This document shows positions 13,421 through 24,605 of a stretch of DNA of 64,000 bases, one piece after another. Source of the DNA: Gymnorhina tibicen (Eukaryota; Chordata; Aves; Passeriformes; Artamidae); the NCBI GenBank assembly GCA_013399875.1, contig VXAZ01003257.1, forward strand, positions 372,210 to 436,209, in the 5' to 3' direction. The notes beneath the pieces were generated by a model, which saw nothing but the letters and a program-made list of their open reading frames with translations, searched no databases and had not been told where the DNA came from. Within the stretch, counting starts at the first letter, position 1; every line of letters begins with the position of its first letter. Position numbers and translations under genes: made by a program.

Positions 13421-14108
13421 AGGACATGAATTAATTAACAGTAGTATCATAAATTTATAAAATGAAGCACTCCCAGAAAACTAAAATACCATGAGGTTTA
13501 TTACCACCCATAATCTCTTTACCACAAGAGAGTCAGGATAAAGCTTAACTTGTCTCAGATGTACAGTAATTGTTTTCCTGGTCACAAAACAGATTAGAGG
13601 AGAGAGACCTGCACTGCACACAGGTGAGGTGGAGAGAGAAGGATGTTGAGGACCAGTCATGGAAACCAGGCAATGATTCCAGTCAGTACCTGCAAAAATG
13701 GGTGGCCAGGTTTACCCACATTCCTCCTTGAAAAACCCATCCATATGAAAGACATTCCCTGCTTTCTCCCTTGCTGATGCCACAGCCACCCTAAGCTAAC
13801 TGCTTGCTCCTTCCATGTGCCACCCAGCTTCATTTCTTGTGGAATTTTCAAGAACCAGGACCTGGTGTCCACTTACAATAAATTCTTTCCATTAGCCCTC
13901 CAAAAACAAATCAGGAAAAAAAAGAACGGATGAACACATGGAACCCCTTCCTTGGACTACCTGGTAGTAATTATTTCTTTCAGACAGAGAAATTAGTGTG
14001 AAAGGTTAGGAATTTCAGGATCACTATTTTGGCAAAACTTTTCAATCAAGACGAAGGAAAGGTAATGCTAAAACTAAGACTTTTGACTTAGGGATTTTTG
14101 AGTAGCAG

Positions 14109-14143
14109 TAATAATAATAATACATGACAATAATAACAATAAT
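14109..14143. repeat. AAT microsatellite (imperfect)
   Basis: Imperfect AAT/ATA trinucleotide repeats, interrupted by ACATGAC, lie in AT-rich DNA with no gene nearby. Confidence 0.85.
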
Positions 14144-14944
14144 TTTTAGTGACAGGTATTTGTTGTGTGGCCAGTTTTTGAAGAGTAAAATATCAAAGAC
14201 TGAATCAAGCTTTATATCTGAGGTCATATTTTCAATCTAATTAAGGCTGTCCCATATTGTTTGGAGATGTTGAATAGACTTTTGTTTTGTTTTGTTTTCC
14301 TTAGTAAAAACACTTCATGTCCAACAAGAAAAACTAATAAATCTCCTTCCCCCACCTTCCAATAGTATCAAAACCGGAATTATTTACACACTTCTGCCTA
14401 TGTCAGTAACATAAAGTGCCTGTCAGTATGCACTATTTGTTACAAGACCTGCTGCTATGTACCATTTCTACACTTAAAAATCCTTTTGAAATATTTAATG
14501 GAAATTATTATTGAAACACTGCTTGAATTAATAATAATAAGAAAAAATCATCAGTTAGCCAAAAAAAAGGAAATAAAATGAATAATCTACAATATCAGCA
14601 AATCTCCTGACAGATTTGTCTCCAGACGACATCTTTTAAATTCTGGCAGAATCGGAAAGTTTGTATTTGGTCTCTTCTGCAATAAAACAAAGTATATGAA
14701 GTGTCATGTCCCCCAGTGTATTCTTGGAGTACTTTAAAACATCTATCATTAAGCATAAGCAGGCAAAGTGATCATTTTACAAGTTCTCAGACTAGTATTA
14801 TTCTTTGCACAGATCCCCCTTACAGAGAAGTTAGGATTTTACTAAAGCACAGATTGGCTCACCTCATAATTAGGTAATACTGCGGTAATAACCAGCAATT
14901 ACTGCCGTCTTGTCTGTACGGTTGCTCATTTCATATCATATGGA

Positions 14945-15004
14945 ATATATATATCTATCTATCTATCTACGTATCTATATGCATATGTGTATATATATAA
15001 ATAA
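14945..15004. repeat. Compound TA and TATC microsatellite
   Basis: A TA run leads into about four perfect TATC/ATCT units, then degenerate units, then a second TA run. A short unrecognised frame of about 63 codons begins just upstream and reads through it, which is why that frame is rich in I, Y and L. Confidence 0.9.
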
Positions 15005-17649
15005 AGGGAGAAGAGATTGTGGAATGACAGCTTCCTTAGGGATTCAATTAATCCTTCTTGGTAAAGGTATTCATGTTCATTTCTTTCTTCTGTTAGTATA
15101 ATTTGCAAACTCATTCAACACATCCCAAAATAGTTTCAAGATAAGTATCAAGTTGACCTAACACATCTTTTTTATTAATTCCATCAGCTGCAAAATCAAT
15201 ACATTTATACATTTTCAGTTACAGGGCATATGTGCAGCTATGGGCATTTTGCTCAGTAAGCTCAGTTTCCCAGAATGAAAAAAAAACCAGGGAGCTATGC
15301 ACTTGCAACTAATACTAGGTAATGACCTGGATACTTTTCCATTCACTGGAAAATCTTTCCACTGAGAATTCCTTTACCTTGTTTTGAAGAATAACATGAT
15401 AGCTACTTGCATTGTTTAAGTAGGCATGATCATAAATATTTCTCTCAATCTACAAAAAATGAATCATTAAAAGTTCCATGAAAGTTTGTTAATTCTTGTT
15501 TTTAGTCATTCCACTTATCAAGAAACGTGAAAATGCAAGATAATAATAATAACAGCTCTGATATTGTAGTAAACTTCATAAGTTGTTTAGTTGTTATGAT
15601 TTGGATTGATTTACTCGGTAAGTGTTTGTCTACAAAATATGTATCCATCGTACCTTGCTTAGAAATCAGTTAGAACTGGAGCAATTAGGTGGATTGTTTG
15701 GATTTGTCTTCAAGTGGAATGAAGATTAGTCATTCAGCTGATTACAATAATAGCAATCATTTGGAAACAAATTAAAGACATCAAACACCTACATTTTTAT
15801 GTTGTCTAAGACTTGAGAAATCTGACAAAAGAAATGCGTTCAAAACATGTAATTAAGAACTACTTCGTTGCAAATGTAAAAAGGACAATATTGAACAAAG
15901 GGATATGAAGTAGGGATGAAACAATAATTGAAAAGGCTCAGTGAATATAAAATTTGATCTCTTCTTCACAGAAACTACATCTAAGATTATAGTTGAAAGT
16001 GACATAAGAGACTTAACTGGAAATTAAAAGATGACAGGTAGTAAAACCTGTTGCATTTTCTTCAAAAATCTCTAATATGCACTCCAAAATAAATCAAACC
16101 AGTAGTTTACATTTTACCTTAAAGTAGCAAGAGAATAAATCAGTAATAGAATGCCACATTCTCAAACAAAATAGTTTTGTGATATTAGTACGTGTGAAAC
16201 TATCTCAGTTACAGAAAAGAGACAAGATGTAAAATAATGTATTCATAAAGAAGCAAACAGCTGTGAAGAGACTGCTATCAGATTTTTATAGTGATTTGAA
16301 AAATTATTGAATATTTGCATCATCATACATGGAAGGATCACATGAGGAGAAGAAATTTTTAAGTGTGCAGGGGGAATAAAACACTGCATTATTGCTAGAA
16401 ACAAGAAAAGACCTCTGGAAGTAACACAGGACAATAAACTGAGGCAGTGAGGCATCATCCAAAGATTTTGACAAAAGTGTAAAGAAAATAGCAGCATCTG
16501 GTTTATCTTTAACAGAAAAATAATAATTTATTAATTGCATTTGCTTATAATAAGAGTAGAGATATTGGCTGGTGGCAGAAACTCAGTGGTTGTTATGGAA
16601 TATCAAATCAAACTAGGTATAATGTGTATAGTGGCCAGATCCTCTTCTTGATTATGTTTCCATTCAGAGAAATCAAGAGACTGCTTTTCATTAAGGAAAA
16701 TTCTAAGGCTGTCATTGATGTGACAGAGATTGAAGCTAAGAAGTTTGCAGAGAATCTGAATTTATGTTTCCTGTAGCATGTGCTTTCTGTGTTGCTTTCT
16801 TTGCTGCTAAAATATGTAGTTCTCTGAGATATGAGGCAGAATAAAAGCTTAGAACCCTCAACCAAAACAAAAGATGAAGCTTGTTCCTCGGTATAACAGC
16901 ATAAGATAAGGAAGAGTGGAAAAGAGAAAATATGATTGTGTAATGGCAATTAAAAGGAAAAATATTTATTGACAAACAGAAAGATAAGTACGAAAGACAA
17001 CACATTTTAAAAGAAATAAGGCATCATTTGATATTCTGAAACTAGAATTAGTAATATTAAGCTGGTATGCAAATTCAGGAGTTCTACCTCTCTTTTTTTC
17101 CAGAATCTGAATTAGATTTCTTTCAAATATCAGTTGTTATTGAAAAATCCAAGTTCTAGACTGATTTGACTTTGCAAATACAGTAAATTATCTGTGAAAT
17201 TAAACAACACCAACATTCTCAAATGAGTTTTATATCTACCAATGACTGACTCTGCCTCATAAGAGATACAGGGTGCTTTGTAGAGATTAGGAGGCAACAT
17301 TTCATTGAAGGGACAAGAGAAAGGAGTTTGGATAGTAGGATATATTTTAAGGAATAAATGAAAAGCTTCTGAAAGGATAAAGAGAGAGGGTTTATGTTTT
17401 TGTCAGCTTTCATTACTGGTTTTTCCTACTCTTGACAGAGAGAGGTGGAAACATCAGGGCTGTCACTAATGTCTCCTCCCTCTCTTTGCCTTATCTAACT
17501 TATTGACTGATGCAGTCAAAGACAGGCAACAAGGAAAAGAGTGGAAAAAACATGAACTTTATTATAGAGTTCAAAGACAGAAAGTCCTTCACCTGCAACA
17601 GATTAGCCTGTATCATATTACAGAATTAGCTAGTTCACTAGTGTCCCTG

Positions 17650-17727
17650 AAAAAAACCAAAAAACCCAAGAAAGACTAAAACCCCCCAAACCAACCAACC
17701 AACCAAAATCAAACCAAAACAAAAAAC
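17650..17727. repeat. A/C-rich low-complexity tract with CCAA tandem units
   Basis: An A-rich and C-rich strand contains a C6 run, followed by about four CCAA units around 17,687-17,706 and then CAAA/CCAAAA variants. The complementary strand is G/T-rich (TTGG units). Similar T/G-rich tracts occur at about 29,527-29,580 and 41,097-41,202. Confidence 0.85.
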
Positions 17728-18654
17728 CTACAAATCGAACCTTAGCCAACAGTGGAGACAGGGTGTGGAGATGTGTGTCATTATGTTTGCCAAATTTCTT
17801 GTCCCTCCAGCACAGAAACAGACAGAGCTTGCTAGGGCAGCTAATCATCCCCCAAAACCGCAGTAAGAGTTTGCTTACTGGGGATATATCCCCAGCTCAT
17901 ATTTTGATCCAAAAAGCGATTCCTGAATTCACACTTAGAATACATCTGGCACAGTCAATAGGGCTGTAAGATTTTTCTGAGGGTATTCTGGTATATGTTT
18001 CCTGCTAAGTGAAGGAAGTGAAGGAGTTTCTACTGATTATACTCAGAGAAAATTATTTAAAAAATCATCTTTCATAAAAAAAAAAAGAAGAGAGAGCTTC
18101 TAAACTTTGGAAAGTAAATACTGCCTGAGCAACTATCTCCTCTTATCTGCTCAAGCACTGCTGCTCTTGCAAGCAATAATAAAATGCAGAGCAAGGTACA
18201 TGATTCTACTCTGCAAATATATTTACTGTCAGATCCCCATGTGAGGATCCTCAAAACCTTAGAAAAATCAGGTCAACACTCTTCTCAATCTAGAAAACTT
18301 CTGATCAAGAAGCCTTTATTAAGCTGATAAATGTCAAGAAAAAATAGTATTCAGTTGAGTGGCCTTGAGAAGTATTTATTAACCTTCTCACAAGATGATA
18401 CTATATTCCATTCCCGATCTACTTATAGCTCTTTAATGAGTTTCTTGTCCTTAATGGGAAAATCTTTTACATACCTCTTTGATCTTCAAGTAATTTCAGG
18501 TAAAATACATGAATGCCATCTTATGTAATTCCTGTTAGGAAATGAAGACTGTAAGAATCTTAAACTTTAAGCATCCATCTTCTAATAGGAATCTATCTAG
18601 TTAAAGAGTCTGCTCAAACTTTATATGAAAAAAATTACATGCTGTTTCTTCAAC

Positions 18655-18686
18655 TTCTGTCAAAATCACTGCCTATTTTGACAGAA
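18655..18686. repeat. 12-bp perfect inverted repeat (hairpin)
   Basis: The arm TTCTGTCAAAAT (18,655-18,666) and its exact reverse complement ATTTTGACAGAA (18,675-18,686) flank an 8-nt loop, CACTGCCT. No T-run follows, and the context is non-coding. It could be a chance palindrome, a cruciform-prone site or a remnant of a small inverted-repeat element. Confidence 0.8.
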
Positions 18687-19289
18687 ATAAATTTTAATAG
18701 CTATAAAAATGCATCACGGTTCCTTAGAATGGAAAATATATTTGAAACTTCTAGATTTAAGAGATTAATGTCCAGTTTTGTACCTGATTTTGAATAATTT
18801 AAACCTTATTTGCTTTTTTGCTATATTTTCCATTGAAAGGAAAAGTGTCTTGTAAGTCTGCCAAGCTGCAAGATGGATTAACAATTTGTGTATATGCCTT
18901 TTTTCTGCTTAGAACCGGAGCTTCCTTAAAAACATCTTTTCCTTCTCTCAGTATAGGCAGGCATCATTTTTATACCCTGGATACTTTGATAAGCAATTTC
19001 ACTTTCTTTTTTTTTGCAGTACTTGATACAGTAGGGATTCCATAGAATATTACACGCTACCAAAAGTGGCCAGTTTTGACTGTATCAAATACTGCAGATG
19101 GTGATTTTTCAAATGCCTAGAGAAAAATTAATATGGCAATGGTAGTTAGTTCATGTTCATACATGAACGAAACTTAAACAGGTACTTGAGTTTAAAAATG
19201 CACACATTTAACTGTTATCAATTCCAACATACACCACTTCCTTATAAATGGCAAGAAAATGCAGGCAAGATGAACAGTAACCTTTTCAG

Positions 19290-19475
19290 CTGGGAGGTGG
19301 ATTTCTCCAGCAGGGGCACACAGTGCACTCCTCCAGGGAGGGAAGGCAGCTTGAGCTGGGCATCATTTTCCTTGAGGGCTGGAGTACCCTGTTCCAAGAT
19401 CCTAGATGATGAAAAGCAGGTACCTGGCATTTTAAATATCACCCAGTGCCCACTTCCCACACCAGAAGGGTATCG
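19290..19475 (+). other. Exon-like island of unknown function
   Basis: A 186-bp GC-richer segment is bounded on the left by a good acceptor (CCTTTTCAG, ending at 19,289) and on the right by a consensus-like donor (TATCG followed by GTAAGTGA). One plus-strand frame is open across it (within 19,153-19,479). Its length is divisible by three and both junctions fall in the same phase. The peptide is not recognised and contains no domain I can name. It may be an exon of an unannotated transcript, a lncRNA exon, or a coincidence. Confidence 0.2.
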
Positions 19476-22400
19476 GTAAGTGATATGTCATATCTGAATT
19501 CAGAACTGCAACCTAGAATTGCCAGAGGGCTGACCTGTCCCAGCTCTTGGGGACTTTCTCAAGACAGAGATGCCAGTTAAATACATCATAGTACCAGAGC
19601 GCTTATAGAAACAAGGACTTGTGGGAATGATTTGATAAGAAAAACAAAAATATTGCCGGTATTTCCCATGATAAATAATTTCATCTCATCTGTACTAAAA
19701 ACAGTCTGTTGAAACTCAAATACAGAGATGCAAATATTTTCTCCTAGAAGTAAAAGCATATTCACGAAAAGAAAAAAAATCTCTAATGATTAGAATGCTC
19801 ATCAGAGACACTATCTACATCTAAACTGAGTACAGCTACAAGGTTTATAGTTTCTTGGGAGGTTTTTTCTCCCCCGTCTGGATCGACAACAAAAGACATT
19901 TCTTATTCATTTGTGTTATGCTGGTTTTAAGTCTAAGCTATGGAGTTGACAAGCTATGTGGATCTCTATTTGTTCTTCACGCCCTCCTCCATGAAACAAG
20001 AAGCTATATTTTGAAAAGAAAAAAGGTGAAATTATATGTCTCTTTTTTAGGTCAGCACACCATTTTTATTTCCTTGGTTTAATGGTCATGTCATGTGTGA
20101 GTTTTTTGTGGTTTTTTTTTTAGTGGGGTAGCAGTATATGGGGGAGAGGGGGTGTTTGTATCAAAGCTGCAATGATCACCATTAACACTTTATCAAACAC
20201 TTACTAGTAAGTAAGAATGAATACATTGCTTATTTTCCCATAGGAGAGAATGGCTATAGAGTGTTTTCACTGATAGAGGACAACCAAAATTTGAGCAATT
20301 CCTTTTAGCAAACACAAGAATTCAAAGCCTAGTTTGTCATTTCTGCCATTTTCTGAGGTTATTTATATCAATTTAAAATAAACGCATTAAAATAATTAAA
20401 TGATAATTAAAATTATCAATTAAAAAAAAAACAAAGTATGATGAAATGCGAGTTGTGTTTAACACCCAGCTTTGATTATTTTGAATACATGCACAAGGTC
20501 TGAACAATGATAAAGTAGATTTTCAAATGCAGTAGCATCAAAATTAGACACACGGAGTAGAGTTTTAGAGGATACTTTCATTTCTTTAAAAGAATTTCTG
20601 GAGCTGTTAAAAGACATTACTTTTTAAAGCATAGACACGCAGAAATTTCTGAAATATCACAGAGTTCACAACCACATGCCCATGAGGGCACTCTGACTCA
20701 TCCCAGAAGGACTCCATACACACCCACTGCTCCTTGTCATTCTCACCTCAGACACAGGCTGTCATTTCACAGTCATAAAATACAATTCTCCCTTGTTCCT
20801 TTCTACCCCCTTCCACTAGCAGCAGGACTTTGAAGTTTTCCTCTGTCACAGCGCTGCTATTCTATAATAGAATGGCACACAATTCCATAATAGAATGGTT
20901 TTAGGCAGGAAAAAATGGAGCTCATAGCAGGACAGCAATTGATTGCCCCATATTCCTTCAAGGAAACATTGCCTATAACCAACTGGCTGATTAACAAAAT
21001 TATAGCCATGAGGCAACCCAGACTGGCAAGTATAGAACTCATGTCACTAATTTGATTAATTTCATTTTATTTGTTGTCAAATGCAATACTTTTAATTTTT
21101 ATTGTTACAAAGATCAAAAATTACAGTTTTGCAAGCCCTTAAATCCCACTATGTAGAAACTGTAAGCAAGTCTTCAGGCTTCTGAAAAGTTTTCTTCTTC
21201 TACAACAGACTCTAGACTACTTTTCAAATACAAATGTGTTTGATTATTTCTTGTCTATTCAGAAAATTAATACATACCTTGAATTGTGAAACTATCTTAT
21301 CTGGAGGTTACAAGTTAGTGCTGGATTACAGCATGAAGAAATTGAAAAAATCTCATACAATTCAAAGTCCCTGCAAATATCTACTGAGTAGCTGCTAAAG
21401 ACCCAAGAGATGAGCATATGATGAGATCAAGCAGAATGTAAGTTATATATGTTAGCATGGCTCATTGTCAGGCTGGCCTCAGATATATTGAAGAAAAGTC
21501 CTCTGTTTACAGTCCACTTTTCCCTGCCCCTCCCAAGATTGTCCAGCACAGTAGCAAATCCTGATCATTTTACTACTCCTTGGAGCAAAAGAGTCCACCT
21601 GGGATCAGCTTCCTTCAGCAGCTGCATGCATTGATTAACATCAATATCCAAATAACTTGCTCCAAGCCAACATTTACAAGTTTCTTAGAGATCTAGCTCA
21701 CTAGATCTCTCGTCTCCGGTCAAACATGTTTAGACAACCACTGTGAGAATGTCTGACTGATCCCGAGTGCTTTGCTCTGCACTGATTACCGAAGACTAAA
21801 CTTGTCTCCAAGCCGAAGATGGAGAGATGCACCAGAAAAATGTCCCAACAAGAAGTTTCAAAATTGGCCTTTCTCAAAAAAGGCATGTCAAATTCTTTCA
21901 ACTCTGGACACAGAAAGGGAGAAGTCCAAAGCAGTTTTTGGCTTAAACGTTTGTTGTCAGTGTTTGTGTATTTCCATGTCATTTACAAAAAGTGGTACTT
22001 CATCACAGACACATTGCAGCTTGAGTTCCTCTAGCCTCAGTTCAAATATCAGACCTATAAACTCAACAAATCACAACAACTGGGTTTGCTACCAGGTTGT
22101 AAAATATTTCTGAACTTGTCTGAAGCTTCTTAATATGATATTACTCATGTCTGGACCCTTCAGTAGTCTCTGCTAGAGATACACTATAGTTCTATGCATT
22201 ATATTAATAAATACTCTGACTAGCACATGACAGTTTCAGCTTTTTTAAAAAATTATTTCCTTATATGCAGATAAGCTATTTAACAAATTGTTTTAATTAA
22301 AGAATTTATTTTTTTTATCAGAACTCCTATCCATATTCTGCCTTGAGAAGTAATGGTTACCCTTTAGCAGTTGAGTGATTCCCCACTTTTCCTGTTTCCC

Positions 22401-23603
22401 TTGCCTATACTGCCTGTTTATATGCACTACTACAGGAACAAATACTAAGGAGCCACCAGAGGGAGTCAGACAGGAAAAGTATGAGTGCAGCCAAGAATGC
22501 TTTTTGGCTTTGCCACTCTGAGAACAACACATCACATGTCCTGCTTCGGTGCTTGAAAAAAAATCTTAAGGGTTTTCACAGCACCAGATATTTTCCCGCA
22601 CCTTGCTTTCTTTTGCAGCTCTGACAGCACACCTACATCAGTTTACCCAGGCTGCAAATGAACATCTACTTTCACTTAGTGTCAAGACTAGTGGTGGTCA
22701 GCAGCTGTGTATACTCTTAAAATGTCTCCGAAACCCCTGCTATAATGGAGCAGCACACTGCTGTTAGCTTCCATGTGTTATTTAGAGGGGAGCACAAAGC
22801 AGAGCCTTTTTCATGATAAGATTTACTCTGTCACCCACTGGTATTGGTAACAGAGAGCACAGACTTTTAACCTCAACAGAAAAACCAGTGAATATTTGGC
22901 TAACGTGGCTGACATACAGATCCATACCTAGATCAGACAAGAACAGTGAAAAATGCTGGTGGGTCAGAGTTCTCTGTCTTCCAAGGCGCTGGCTAATATT
23001 AAGTGCATCTCATGTGTGAAAGTGTACTATTCCATCTAAGAAGCCATGAATCTCAAGAGGATGATTTATCAGTATTTTCAGGAAGCTGACACAGAAATAT
23101 GATGTTCTGTATGCTTTTTTACTATAAAGCTAGTGTCTGTGCTCATACTAAAGGATTCAATTACACTCATGTGTTGCTTCCCTTACAGCAAGTTCCATCA
23201 ATATTTCCTCAAGTGGTTTGATGTTCTTATTACCAGAATTACTTTTATTTTGCTCCTATAAATACGATAATATAATTACACTCATCATCTGGTAATTTGG
23301 GGAGGAGCCAAGGCTTTCTGAGAAAAATATATTTTATTTTTTCTATTGGAGAAATATTTAAAAAAAAAGAGCAAGATTAGCTAAGCAACAATCAAGGTTA
23401 AAACAAATTTGCTTAGATATGCTGATTCAGATCCAAAGATATCCACCTGAAAGATTTCTGGATGACAATGCATGTACATTAGAAGTAGTCAAATATTAAA
23501 TTTGAGCTGCTGTTAAGAGTAAGATGCTGATTACTCATGTCCTGAATGACTTGGGTTATGAAGCTCTGGTCTGGATTAGCTGCATGCATCTAAGAATTCA
23601 TCA

Positions 23604-24605
23604 TCATAAAATCATAGAATACGTTAGGTTGGAAGGGACCCATATGGATCACTGAGTACAATATTGGCCCTGAGCAGGACACCCCTAGAATCATACCATA
23701 TGCCTGAGACCATTGTCCAAATGCTTCTTGAACTCAGACGGGCTTGGTGCTGTGATCGCTTTCCCGGGGAGCCTGCTCAGTGCCCAACCACCCTCTGGGT
23801 GAAGAACCCTTTTCCTGATACCTAACCTAAACTTCCCCTGACTCAGATTCAGTCCCTTTCCATGAGTCCTGTCACTGGTCACAAAAGTGAAGAGATCAGT
23901 GCCTGCCCCTCCTCTTCCCCTCTTGAGGAAGTTGCAGACTGCAATGAGGTCTCCCCTCAGTCTCCTCTTCTCCAGTTTGAACAGAACAAGTGACCTCAGC
24001 CGCTCATCATATGGCTTCCACTCCAAACCCTTCACCATCTTTGTGGCCCTCCTTGGGACACTCTCCAATAACTTAATATCCTTCTAGTATTGTGGTGACT
24101 AAAACTGTACACAGGACTCCAGGTGAGCCTGCCAGGTGAGCACAGAGCAGAGTGGGACAATCCCCTCCCTTGTGTGGCTGGCAATGCTGTGCCTGATGCC
24201 TCTGGAGACACAGTTGGCCCTCCTGCCTGCCAGGGCACTGCTGGTTCATGTTCAACTTGCCATGGACCAGGACCCCGAGGTCCCTTTCAGTGGCTTTGCT
24301 CTCCAGCCTCTCATTCCCTGATCTATGCACACAACCAGGGCTGCCCTGTCCCAGGTGCAGAATGCAGCATTTGACAATGTTAAACTTCATAGGGTTGCTG
24401 ATTACCCAGACCTCTAATTTGTCTAAGTCTCTCTGCAGGGCCTCTCTGCCCTTGAGGGAATTATCAGCAAACTTACTTCGTATACCTTTAGTCCTGCATC
24501 CATTTATAAAGGTGTTGAGGAGAACTGGGCTGAATACGGAGCCCTGCAGAACCCCACTAGCAACCAGTAGCCAGCCTGATGTGGCACTGAGCATTAATGT
24601 TGCAG
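23604..24605 (-). mobile_element. CR1 LINE, 5'-truncated copy A (minus)
   Basis: This is roughly the last 1 kb of a CR1 non-LTR retrotransposon on the minus strand. The 3' end lies at the left, where the plus strand reads AATCATAGAATACGTTAGG. On the minus strand, 24,073-24,594 gives a 173-codon remnant of the reverse-transcriptase domain (SGVLQGSVFSPVLLN, then SKFADN). It continues in another frame at 23,691-24,068 ([19 protein letters not shown], then VTSDRTHGKGLNLSQGKFR). The catalytic FADD box reads FADN, and the frame changes inside the element, so it is dead. The 5' part (ORF1, endonuclease, N-terminal RT) is missing, as is usual for CR1. Confidence 0.95.

Larger units (their letters stand above)
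13421..17649. other. AT-rich unique DNA with microsatellites, no gene recognised
   Basis: Apart from the AAT and TATC/TA microsatellites listed separately, small TAA runs (14,529-14,540 and 15,540-15,553) and a GTTTT run (about 14,280-14,300), I see no repeat of known type. A moderately GC-richer segment at about 13,620-13,880 has a 71-codon minus frame of unknown nature. The region 16,240-17,410 has several overlapping minus-strand frames (up to 113 codons) that look like by-products of a purine-rich plus strand. One plus-strand frame ending at 16,776 is discussed in the findings. Confidence 0.5.
17728..23603. other. Unique DNA, one hairpin and one exon-like island, no known gene
   Basis: Mostly AT-rich sequence. 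The inverted repeat at 18,655-18,686 and the exon-like island at 19,290-19,475 are listed separately. A G-rich stretch at about 20,122-20,155 and a two-copy direct repeat of ATAATAGAATGG (20,864-20,875 and 20,887-20,898) are minor. A 113-codon plus frame at 21,772-22,113 is unrecognised. Confidence 0.5.

Noticed and set aside
20864..20898. Two copies of ATAATAGAATGG as a regulatory repeat
   Set aside because: Only two short copies in AT-rich DNA, with no other support.
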